Shown here one piece after another: positions 1-10,874 of a DNA stretch of 64,000 nt (position 1 is the stretch's first letter; each line of letters begins with the position of its first letter). The DNA is from Eutypa lata (lineage: Eukaryota; Ascomycota; Sordariomycetes; Xylariales; Diatrypaceae): contig JAKULF010000011.1 in assembly GCA_022661535.1 (NCBI GenBank), positions 620,001 through 684,000 of the forward strand. The letters run 5' to 3'. Made by a program: the position numbers and the translations under genes. The notes under the pieces were generated by a model that made no database searches, was not told the DNA's origin, and saw nothing but the letters and a program-made list of their open reading frames with translations.

Positions 1-27
1 TTTCTTCGTGTTACACTGATCGGGTAG

Positions 28-107
28 ATCAAGGCTGCGTGGAATTTGTGAGGTCTTCGAAGAGCTATCTGGGTGCCGGCATCCTTGAGAAGATTGGGCA
101 GAAATAA
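28..107 (+). CDS. Possible 3'-terminal exon of a gene cut by the left edge
   Basis: The first 27 bases look like the end of a fungal intron: a branch-like ACTGAT lies shortly before a TAG acceptor at 25-27. From 28 the frame is open for about 26 residues and ends in TAA at 105-107. The peptide ends in ...GAGILEKIGQK. I do not recognise the protein. A chance open frame of this length is possible, so the call rests only on the splice-like context and the protein-like composition. Nothing else in 108-589 looks coding on either strand; that stretch is the shared 3' side of this fragment and of the Stc1 gene, which ends facing it. Confidence 0.35.
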
Positions 108-589
108 ATGCGGAGCTCAACTATGTCAGAGTTTGCCTATTCGTAACGAGTTACTGCACAAGTTTCAACATGTAATGGCTGTCTCTAGCACACAGCTCTT
201 CACAACACATCCATTGGATTATTAATCTATCTGGTGCTCTATGAAGAAACATTGCATCATAGTGTCTTCATAACATGTCCAGACCGAGTCGAGGGGGACA
301 GGACATGAAAAGCTAAAATCTATGGGGTGCAACAAGATGGTTGTTCTGTAAAATCAGAATATCTTAGACATGAACGAATTTTAATCCAGCAACGTCTGGA
401 GGGTAGGAAAATGAATGGCCCAGATGCGGCCTAGGGTGAACATCGTATCCAGCCCATGATCTCCTTATAACTCAAGTTGTATGACGGAAAGATGGGCCCA
501 TCTCTGCCATATATCAACCACCTAACACCGAACCAATATGCATCATCTCGACGGAGACGAACGTTGGAAGTTCAGGCACGAGCAAGCTA

Positions 590-2162
590 TCACATCTCAT
601 CCGCGCTACCTGAACTGTAATCAGGTTCCTCGATCGGTTCTTCGGCAACGGATGCAAACATGGGGGGGACATCAAAGCGCTTTCGATTGTCCTATCAAAC
701 ATATCAGTTCTTGATCCACGGAAGGGGTATATATTCAAGTAACGTACTCCTCTTTGCCACCCATGGCGGCTGACCTTAATTTCCTTACGGCCGCTCATGA
801 ATGTTCCAGTCCCGTTGGCCGGGATTCCACCTGTAGTCTGGCGGTACACCTGGCCATGGGGACTGAATGCATTGTATTCATGCACATTAGATGGCTGGAG
901 TGCATCGGTTCCCGTAGTAGAACCAACCGTAGAACTAGCAAAACTCTGGATTCCGGCACGCGAGTCCGTCGAGGCGGTAGAGGGCTGGACTCCTCTGAGA
1001 TGAGGTGGAATAGCGGTGCCAAGGTTTGGTCCTGCCATCCCACGGAGCTGCGGGCGTTGAGTCGAGGCTGTCGCTAACGATCCTGGTTGTTGGCTGGCAT
1101 CGCGGCGGCCTCTTAGATGCGGAGGCACCCAACCCATACTCCGGTTATCTCCGGATACGACAGAGTTAGTCGTGCTGGTAGGGTTATTCTGACGGGCCGT
1201 CTGAGTGGTACCGGTACTGATGATACTAGCGGTGCCCGCATATGAAGATCTCATTGGTCTCGGTCCCTCCGCCATGCTTGACACTTGACTTCCCCCAAAG
1301 GAAGCCTGAGTACTGTTCAATGAAACAACGCTCGGGGAAGGTGCGGGTTGCAAGCCGACAATCGAGTTACCAACCGTAATGTTCTGTTGTAATTAGCTAC
1401 AAACTCTCATCAGTAAAAACGGGGGAGGCACATCATACTCTGGTATCATCAGCTCGGTCGTCGTGATCCCCATTGCCATTATCATCATCGTGGTATTTAC
1501 CACGAGAACTTTGATGAAGACTTCTCAGGGTGGATCTCAAAACACTAGGCCCATCGTCTTCGTCATCATCGCCACTATTAGAGTTATGAACATCATCGTC
1601 ACTGTCATCTTGGACAACGTTCAGGTTGAGGTCGTCATTGTCAACCGCTTGGGAGGTGTCCAAGTAGACTTCATCATGAGACATATTAGCGTTAGGAGGG
1701 GCGGTCGGAATTTCATCCGGCTGTTGACGCTCCTTCCATTCCGTGCATCTTTTGCACCACTGGGGTTACGTAAGTTACTGTATCGAAATTGGTTCCCAGC
1801 GGTGAGTACTTACAGCATCAGGTCTGTTGCGTTGATTCTTGCTGAAGGCATCCCGGACCTTCATCTGACCACAAGGACCCTCGCACTTGATGGTCGTGTT
1901 TTGGGGAGCTCCACTATGGACTTTGCAGACCAGTCCGATGTTGACCGAGGTGATACCATCATTGTCGTGTCTCTTCTTCTGGGACCATCTCTTGAGCTGG
2001 TTCTGAGAGAACTCGGAATTGGCCTTCCATTCACCACCCACGGCACATTTAAACCTAAAATTGAAGTCAATAGTAGAAACATGGTACGCAGTCTTAAAAT
2101 ACCTACCTGGGTGGCAAGGCAATAGATCGGCTGTTTCCTTGATTAGCATCGCGAATTACCAT
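590..2162 (-). CDS. stc1: Stc1-domain protein (RNAi-heterochromatin linker family), 5 exons
   Basis: Exons (minus): 2162-2107, 2054-1814, 1759-1439, 1383-748, 691-590; introns of 52-56 nt, 451 aa. The N-terminal third is an Stc1 domain. It starts RFKCAVGGEWK, continues CKVHSG, KCEGPCGQMKVRDAFSKNQ and ends WCKRCTEW across intron 2; the Cys pairs are the expected zinc ligands of this LIM-like fold. In fission yeast Stc1 connects the RITS RNAi complex to the Clr4 H3K9 methyltransferase complex; that role is inferred here from the domain only. Exon 3 is Asp/Asn-rich and acidic (about residues 134-190). The rest is Ser/Thr/Gln-rich with two PPHLRG motifs (about residues 290-299 and 331-337). The start at 2162 is the ATG in frame with the domain through intron 1; another ATG at 2149 is out of frame with it. 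Intron 4 (692-747) gives a short acidic C-terminus ending SSGSADEM; reading through instead gives an unrelated tail stopping at 514. Confidence 0.85.
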
Positions 2163-5100
2163 ATAATAATGGATAGGGTATTGATATACGTACCTAGTCA
2201 TCGTGATGTAGTGTCGAATCCGCTTTCTCCGGGTATTAGATGTCAGCTCCTTATTTCAAAACAGTAGTGTAATTCTTAGACAGTATATTGGAGAGGGGTC
2301 GAGAACTGAGAGCCAGTTGTAGACGAATGAGGGAAGGTAGAACTCGGTCGAATAGGTGGTGCACACAACAAGAGGCATTCAGGAACTTCAAAGAACAGGT
2401 GAAATCATTGGGGCAATAATTGGTATGCCTGTTGGCAGGGTTGGATAGGTAGCAGCAACAAGGGAGCCAGAAAAGTGTAATACCATACCTTGACTAGAAC
2501 AGGCTACAACACAAAGAGCTCTCTACCGGATGGTGATCTGAATGATGGCCAGAGTAGAACTGGAAGAATAAGTATGGGCAAGAGAACGGGAAAAAATCAA
2601 GATAAATACGAAAGTAGGAGTGCCTGCTGATGGAGGTGTTGTATGTAGTTACCTACCTAGACACCGATGAGGCGTTTGTGTTTCTGTTGCTGGATGTGTG
2701 GTTAGATAAGTACATAACAATAAATAATTCGTGTTAATAGAAATCAAAACACTGGGAGTGTGCCGAAGACCTGATAAGAGAAGAGAAAAGTAATACCTTT
2801 CTAGAATGTTTCCCGCAGGGCAAACTAGAAGACGTAATACCAGGTGTGGCCTGTTACTGGAAGTGATAGCTGAAATTGCAATTGGGAATGTCAGGCTGTT
2901 GTCTCTCAATACCTGGTAGTGAGAAAGAGTTGGGAGATGCAGGCTTGAAAAGGTGGGAAGAAGATTGGGATGCTTTGATACCAGGTATGTACCTAGGTAG
3001 GTAGGAAGGTGGACCTTTTGTGGTGGAAGGTAGTTGCCGGCAAGATGTCTGTCTGGTTTAAAGAAAGTCACCTAATAAACACATGAGAAATCAGAAACGA
3101 ATGGAAGATACTGGAATGCATGTATGCATGTAGGTATGTGTATATATATGTATGTAAGTACATACGTACATACCTAATGTACGTTTTCTGAATCACAGCT
3201 GGTCAAGTGGTTGTTAGGTAAGAGGTACCCCTATATAGGTTGCGTTGGGTTGAAATTTCAAGAATAAATGGTAGGATGTAGGTAGGTAGGTACTTACTTA
3301 AACCTCAATGCCAACACATACAAATAAAACGTACCTTCCTAACGTGAAACGTTAAGGTTGCCCTCAAGTAGTGTGTATGTCATGGGAGGGAAATCAGGAA
3401 AGAAGGTTGGGAGGTGTTTGAAGTTCTTGCCTTCCCAAGAAGCATGCAATTTAAGCATGCCCCCAGCTAGATGCGTGATAGTAAAGATACTTGTGTACCT
3501 ACTAGGCAGATAAAAAGACGTGTAGGTGATCCCACAAGTCAAGTATTATCTTTAGACAAGGCTGAGCATAAATTCACTATTAGACAAAAAGAGCGGTAGC
3601 CTTGCATGTGGAGTGGTCTCAGATGACTTGTAGTTTTAAGCACAGCTGCATGGATATGGTCTGTGAAACATGAGACGGAAAGACAGGCACAGGTACCACA
3701 GACCTACTGCTCCTTCGACATTAGAGATGGGATGGCTTGTGATCATATTATCTACCGGTAGGAACCTGTGTAAGCGAGTAGGGAACATATGTACATCTGT
3801 ATATACGTAAAATTCACTCTTCATAATGGAAGCCCTAACTGACTGGTATTGATGACAGGTGAGTTAAGATACCTCCTCTTTGATGGTCGAGATCCTTAAG
3901 TATTCAATATACCCAAACAGGTAGGCAATGCACTAACCCGTATGCATGGTGCTAAACAAGCAAACAGTACGAACCTGTTTGCATTACTGTAATACCGGTG
4001 GATGCAACTTCCCCTTTCCAACATATTCAGAAGCAGTAGTACATATACTGCGTTTTGGTCAACTTAGTGCTTGAACGTAAGGCAGTACATATCATAGACA
4101 GCGAACTAATAAATATTGCTGATTCTCACCAACCCAACAACCTGTCTGGGTTGCATGGGCATAGTGCTGTGGGCTATGGGCGGGAAGAAGATGGGGATGG
4201 ATGGCATGCCAATCCTCATCCTTTTAATAGATGTATATGTAGTCAAGAGCGGTCTCTGGCAAAACAGCCTACGACGGTGCGATGCAATGGATATAGCTAG
4301 AGTGATAGTAAGCTTTGATCGATGTGTTCCTTGAACTAAGCCGACCTAGAGGCCGACAGTAAGGGAGCGGTTCCAACAGCATTGGTAAGGGCAGCAGATA
4401 GATAGATCATAGAGCCACCGAGGAAGCAGCTAAGACAAGGTTATGCATTGAGAAAGCTAGAAATTATGACCGTTGCTGGAATTGATCGAGGCACACGGAT
4501 CGGCTCTAGTAAAGGTCACGGTTTAGGATGCCAATACCCACTTGAAGGGTATGGCTACCCTGGCATCTATGGGATTGAAGAGAGGGGAGAGCAAGGCATT
4601 ATAATCAACATTGATTCCATTTATACATTGTATCCGTTCCTGTACATTGGTACGAATGGGTTAGATCGGTGCCGGCCGCGTCACACAAGACTCATGGCAA
4701 GAAGTGGGAGGTACAACGCGAAAAGGGATGTTTCTTTACCTAGACCTAGATCGACGGGTCTAAGAAACAATCCGGGACGGATGTCACTGAATCGACTGGT
4801 TAGTAGAAACCCTTCAGACGTTACGTTCATGCAAAAGCTTGACCACAGAGACTTTAGGACCTAGGCTGAGGCCTTCCACGCCTCCTGAGCCACTGACATT
4901 ATCAAGGTTGCGGCCGGAGTGGGCGAGAACACCAGAAGGACTACGAGTGGAGATGAATCAGTTATACTTATATACTTTTGTCGTGAGGGTTTCTTGTCAA
5001 AGAGACAAGACTGAGGATGACTCGGCGGTATGCAACTTGTTAAGCGGCGAGGAGTTGGAATAATCAGTAGGTAGAGGACTATGCTGTAGTTAATGCAGCA

Positions 5101-8100
5101 GACAGAGAATGCAGCATAGAGAGCTGTTAGGATAAGGGGTATTTTAATCCTACACTCGGCTCTTGCTTGCATCATCTGGATCCGTCGATATATCGGCATC
5201 GACTAAATGCTGGAAGACCAATGAATCTTGTACGACTAGGCATGTCCTACGAAACATGCCATCTCCTGGTTTCAACAACGTCCATAGGATGAGGGTGTAT
5301 TCACCTTCCCTGGGGAGGTGACACTCAGTATCAATAGAATCTATCGGGCACATGAAACCTGAGTGGTCAAAATAAGAGCGTTTTTCTTGACGCCTTCAGG
5401 GGATGAGCGAGCACGACAGATCTCGTCAAAGAGAAGAAAGACGGCGAAGATGCGGCAAGCTTGAAGGCTTATGAGAGCAAGTCAATTTATGGAGATCAGT
5501 ATTATGATTGAGCGAAAGACTACTTCTAAGCTTACATAACTCTGATGCTTGCTCTCCCTTGGGACTCGTTTTCGCGTGTATGCAGCTAGCCGCCAGAGTC
5601 GACCGACAAACTTCTCCGAGAACGAGAATGAGTAAAGTGACAATATACTATGCTGGCTGTCAGCTTTGAAGTCGGACGTAGCTAGCTGATAGGAACGTGT
5701 CTTCAGCACGGCGACGATGGTGATAAAAACCTTGTACAGGCTCTGACGATGATGACTCATTGATCAAATCAAATAGTTACAAGTTATACAAATTAACCCT
5801 CGGACATCTAACTGAGAACCAAAACCCTCCTTGGTTCTTCTAAGAGGACCGCAAGCTGGTCGACGCTATGACTACCTAGGTAGGACCGCTCGAGCGGCAA
5901 TGTCAATACCATACCATCGCATCTAAAACTAGTAGTCGGAGGTAAGACCTCGAAACCCTCCTATCTAGACAAACAGAGCAATGCATTTTGATTCTTGTTT
6001 GAGATTGGCAGGTAACTGATATAGGAACCTTTATGCAGCGTGGATCGCTGCATGAACATAAATGCTATCAAACTCCGTGCGGTTGAACTATTAAACAGAT
6101 CCGGCGTTAAGGGCTCCCCCACAACGGACCGCCCTGAGGAACGGCACCCAATGCAATCGACTGGTCATTTGGGTGGTAATGCGATAAGATCTGGAACCAT
6201 CATGTAGGTATGCTTATCGAATAATACGTGACTCCATGGGCATTCTGAGAGATACCTATTGCCCGCCTTTGCAATAGACGCCGAATCCTACCTATATGTA
6301 AATGTTTATTGCTCCTTGTCGATAGTTATGCCTACCATACATACATACGCGCGCGTGACAGCGGGCTGTTTGAAAAGTAGCATCCATGTATTTTCTCCCT
6401 GAAAGAAAAGCTTGTCAACATGTTCGTTTCTCGTGGTTTACAACTGCTGTTCAAGTAGGTAGCTATATTTGTAGAGCCAACCACTATCATGTGTTTGCTT
6501 GCTTTACCTGAACACGTTTCTGGATAGCACCCCATTCCTCACCTGATATCAGTCGATGGAAGCCGATGAACTAAATGGTGGGCGGTTCCAAAGAATAGGT
6601 ATACTTCCTGCCCTACGAGATCGCGACGTGACACCTTCCGAGGGCTAGAAACGAACGAACCCACGTTGTGTACCGAACATTGGCTCCCTCAGTTTATGGT
6701 TCATGGAATCCGTCGCGCATGCAAACACGCGCACGCGTTTTTTTTTTGGGATGATCGGCAGAATCGGCAGATGATGATGCTTACTTTCCATGTTGGAGTA
6801 CCTTATCACCCAATTGTTGCTGTTGATAGTAGTGGGGTACGAAGTGACTTATTCCGCTTTGGAATGATTGTATCCCAAGAGCCCAAGACCAGCCAACTGC
6901 TGGAAAGAAGCGTGGAATGCGGGCGCCAAAGTTCTTTCCGCGAAGTTTGGTCCTTGGCCTCTCTGCTAGTACATATGTGAAAAGGGGGCCCACAGGGATC
7001 GGTACATGCAAGTCGTGGCGCTAGAACTTGAAAATCTCTGCGAAACAGCTTGGGCTGGCAAGTCTCATGCGAGAATCCTTGGCGTACCATGTCTAATAAC
7101 TTCATGCAAGCCCTTTTCGGATGTTGCCTTGCAGGTTCGATAAGTCCTCGAACGGTTTAGCGTTTTCCTGATTCTGCAATCAACCAGCTGCCACGTCGCT
7201 GGCCAGTGACGCTAGTATGACAGAAATGGCTATCCGTTACTCGCACGATGCCCAATTCTTTTCCTTTTCGGTCGTCTGGCTGTCTGGGTAATCGTTCCTA
7301 TCCGCTATCGTTCCTGAGCGTTCGTCGTCACTTGGATGGCTGCATAACAGCATGGCAGATGGTTGGATGGAGGATGGTAGACAACTACATATGAGTATAG
7401 CTCTTGAAGACGGAGAGCTTACTAGATACGTAACGAGGCCGGAATGTAATACTTAACGTTACACTTAAGTTCAGTCTATTGAGACTACTCCGTAAACAAG
7501 TTGGCTATTAACCGTCTGCCCACATAGGTAGGTGTACCTATTTATGTTCAAAACACCAGCTCGAGAAAGTATCGCGCCTCCAATTCGTCTTGACGCCTAC
7601 CCCTTTTAGCAGATGAGTCAGCTTTTCTTGGCTCAGAATTCTCGCCTTCACCGTTATCTATCACTCTAAAATCTACGAAACACAATGACAAGAATGGCAA
7701 GCAAAATTTAATCTTTCGTTCGGGAATTAATTATTCGTCTTCCCCACCAGAAGAGAACGCGTAACGAAGCCCGTGAACCCGAACTAACACCAGAGATCTT
7801 GTGCACCCGTTTAATATATATACATAGCTGGGCTTTGCAATTTCGGGACGGTAGACAGTGTGAAAACGGTAGAAAAGCTGTGGCTTAGTGGCTTAGTTAG
7901 AGATCGCCCCGAGTAGCGTTTTTGTACATACGGCCCGGGTCCCATTTTACCTTTGGGTTTTTGGGGAGACCATCATTCGTCAATAGCTCTATCATCTCCG
8001 TGTTGTGTTGTCCATACATTAGCCTTGATGGAAAGAAGATAAAGTCGACTGGCCCACGCAGTCTTTGCGATTGCCGAATGGAATGAGAGATATCACGTCT

Positions 8101-10709
8101 CTCCGCATGTTGGAGCGGTGACGGGCATTGGCAGCACATACATACTCGACGCTTTTGCTTGGGCCCCTCCTGATACTGCATTCTTGGGGCGATCGTTTCC
8201 TGTGATCTCAGTACATGGGTTAAATGGACTGCATGTGGCTCAATGGCGGCGATGGGAGGATAAGCGATCTATCATCGTGTTCTGCGGGGGCGGTTTTCTA
8301 TTGATACATCACATACCTCCCATCAGTTGCTCGTACATACGTACGTAAGCGTGGCTGTAATCTCACTCATACTGTGTATATATATTAAGAAATACTCTCT
8401 ATTCTTAGATCGGACAGAAGCACTTACAGTGTGAATGCTATGATCACTTTACCTATGTACGTTACAAGGGTTTAACACGTGTGAAAGGGCACTTGTCTTG
8501 TAATTTATTCGGCTACAGAGTTGTATGTCAATGCCTTCAGCTTTTCCCTTCAATGCGATGTTACGTTGGATACAGTTGGTACCTTCACAGCCCCAAATTG
8601 GGCAATCCATACATTCAGACGAAGCACATGTATTTGTTCTATTTCCAAGTATGCCCACCCAGCTATGCTTATCCGCATAGATTCTAGAAGCTGAAGTTTT
8701 GACAGCTAAACCTAATGATCGACTATGTACAATGTAATAAGTGTGTATGCGAGCACTATGTAAGTACATATCTAGGATATTATTATGCGCCTGGACATCC
8801 ATAGCCAGGCCGCAAGCTTATTAGCCCCTTGATGGTCCCATTCTTCCAAGAGGGCTGTTGTGGGCATTTTTTCTGTGGTTCAAACATGGTTCAAACATTA
8901 CCCAGGTACCTATAGGAACTTGATACACACTCAGACACCACCTCCAGCACCACGACGACCACCACCATCAGGACCACCAAGGGCGGATATGTATGTATGT
9001 CCACTTTATTAGTGCAAAAGAGGATCGTCCCTTCAGGTACCAACGAGTAATCTATGTAACTACATATAGGAACAGGAAACTCAATTCAGCAACATGCATG
9101 TCATCCAATGCTGTCAAAATTTGACTTTGCGCTATAAAATATTTATGATGCATCCATACGTACCTATGTAGGATGATGCTGTCATCAACTTCAATTACTG
9201 TCAGCAATCCTTCTTCCCCTCTTCTTACGATCTTATCAGAAGGGATCTAAACTACATACCTACCTACTCCATGCATTGCATAGACATACATACAGACATA
9301 CAGCACCAGTAGAGGGGATTTTGGGAGAGTGCATAGTAAAAGGAAATTAAGATCACATAATTTAACTAAGTTGACCAGCCTTTTTGCCTCCTTTATGGAA
9401 GAAACCCCTGATCCTAGGCACAAATTGGACAAGATTGGCCCCTCTACCACCCGAAGACTTTCTTTCCCTCCCCGAAAGGAACTAGCGAGATTGGTCGTTA
9501 GCCCGTGCCCCCCGGAACCTTCGTTCATGCTAGGGTCGGCCACTTTTATTTTTGTGACTTGCCCAAAAGAAAAACCTCTGAAATTCAATCAATCAATCAC
9601 GTACCCCACCCTATCACTCATTATTCAATTAGTCGATCCATCCGACCACCCTGCCACCAAATCGACCCAGCGAACAGGAACGACGCTCCTGGCCCCTCCT
9701 CCCCTCCCCCCGTAGTGCGTTTCTTCCAACCGTTCAACGCTTTTTGCCGTCCTTACAGCCGTTTCTAATTCTACCCATTACTACCTACTAGCAGTACCTA
9801 GACGCAGTAAAAGCAGCAACAGCAGTAACGATAGGCTCGCGCGTTGCTTCCCACACGCTATTCTCCCTATTGGTAGTCTCCAAATCTCACATTCATTACC
9901 ATTTCTCTTCATTCATTTACTTACTCGAAACTGATTTTACCTTCGCTTACTTTCGACCCGTTAAGAGAGAAAGCAACGTACATACATACATCCATACGTC
10001 AAGTTTAGATACAGGACTATAATATCAATTCTTTACTAAAAGTCCTCTCTCATCGTGTCACGTTGCTTTCTGCTCTTTTTTCTTACTTGTCAAATTATTT
10101 TACCTGTATTGAAGTACTTGAACAAGTATTGTCGGTAATATTTGCGACAACGCCGTCCAACTCGTAGATCGCATATCGCACCATCTTCACGGACGACGCC
10201 AGGCGACGACATTCAGCATATTATTCAATCAGGAATACCGACCCCTACGCTCATTTTTTCATATCCTGAACACAAGACGCATGCGATTTCCTAGTACCTA
10301 TCCGAATTATTGGACAATTTAATCAATCACTCTCTTTTTTCCCCCTGGGCTTTTTCATGCGCTAGCGAGGAGGTCCGAGATTTCCAGAAGGCATCCTATT
10401 CCTAATTTCACCACAGCTTTGACCAAGAGACCCGCACCCCATCATTTGCGTCTCCATATATCCCCTGGTCCCTTTGATTTCACCCTATTAATCGGCGGTC
10501 TACCTACTACTGGTTCCCTTCATTATTATCGTCGTTGTGATTTTTTATCTTCGTTCTCCTCACCTCAGTTCCAACATTGACTTAGACGGACCCCGAACTA
10601 CCGTTCTATCTCATCTTCTCATCAACGGCTGAAGCTCTGTCCTGTACTTCACTCCAGGATCTCAGCATACCCGACTTATTTTCATCAACAGCCAATTCTT
10701 ACAACTTGA
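2163..10709. other. Gene-poor interval upstream of Stc1 and Ime2 genes
   Basis: About 8.5 kb without a gene I can support. It is AT-rich, with scattered CCTACCTAGG-type palindromes, TATG/CATA tetranucleotide runs (3115-3180, 3279-3294, 8990-9000, 9245-9300) and only short open frames on both strands that match nothing known to me. Frames of 90-140 codons at 2649-3071(-), 4448-4864(+), 7897-8181(-) and 8449-8802(-) lack protein-like composition or splice context. From about 9650 to 10700 the + strand turns pyrimidine-rich (TTCC, CTTT, ACCTAC), as fungal promoters and 5' leaders often do, so the last kilobase probably belongs to the Ime2-like gene. No transposase or reverse transcriptase remnants were seen. 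Confidence 0.6.
5886..5897. promoter_or_regulatory. Perfect palindrome CCG-N6-CGG
   Basis: The 12-base perfect palindrome CCGCTCGAGCGG is an everted CCG/CGG pair with a six-base spacer, the kind of site bound by some Zn2Cys6 fungal regulators. It lies alone in the gene-poor interval, more than 3 kb from the nearest gene start, so a regulatory role is only a guess. Confidence 0.15.
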
Positions 10710-10751
10710 ATGCTCACATATACCTGTATGGCTCTCCAGTGGAGCTACTAA
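10710..10751 (+). promoter_or_regulatory. Upstream ORF in the Ime2-like gene leader
   Basis: A 13-codon upstream reading frame (ATG at 10710, TAA at 10749-10751) precedes the kinase start at 10875. Between them, a GTAAGG donor-like site near 10775 and AG acceptors near 10836 and 10850 could define a 5'-UTR intron. Together with the pyrimidine-rich sequence upstream this suggests a long, possibly translationally regulated leader. The transcription start is not known from sequence alone. Confidence 0.35.
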
Positions 10752-10874
10752 AGAACAAGATATCGGGATACTAGGTAAGGTAAGACCTACTGGTCATCTC
10801 GCGGTACGACCCAAGAGTTCAAACTACACATTGCAGCTTGTCAAATCTTAGTGTCTTGCTGCTCGGATATCAAT

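Noticed and set aside
2649..3071. 140-codon minus-strand open frame upstream of the Stc1 gene
   Set aside because: Residues are Leu/Pro/Thr/Tyr-rich from TACC repeats; no domain, and no splice connection to the Stc1 start.
7120..7150. T-arm-like GGTTCGAT sequence suggesting a tRNA
   Set aside because: The flanking bases cannot form the five-pair T stem, and no matching anticodon or acceptor stem is found upstream. No other tRNA-like cloverleaf was seen in the window.
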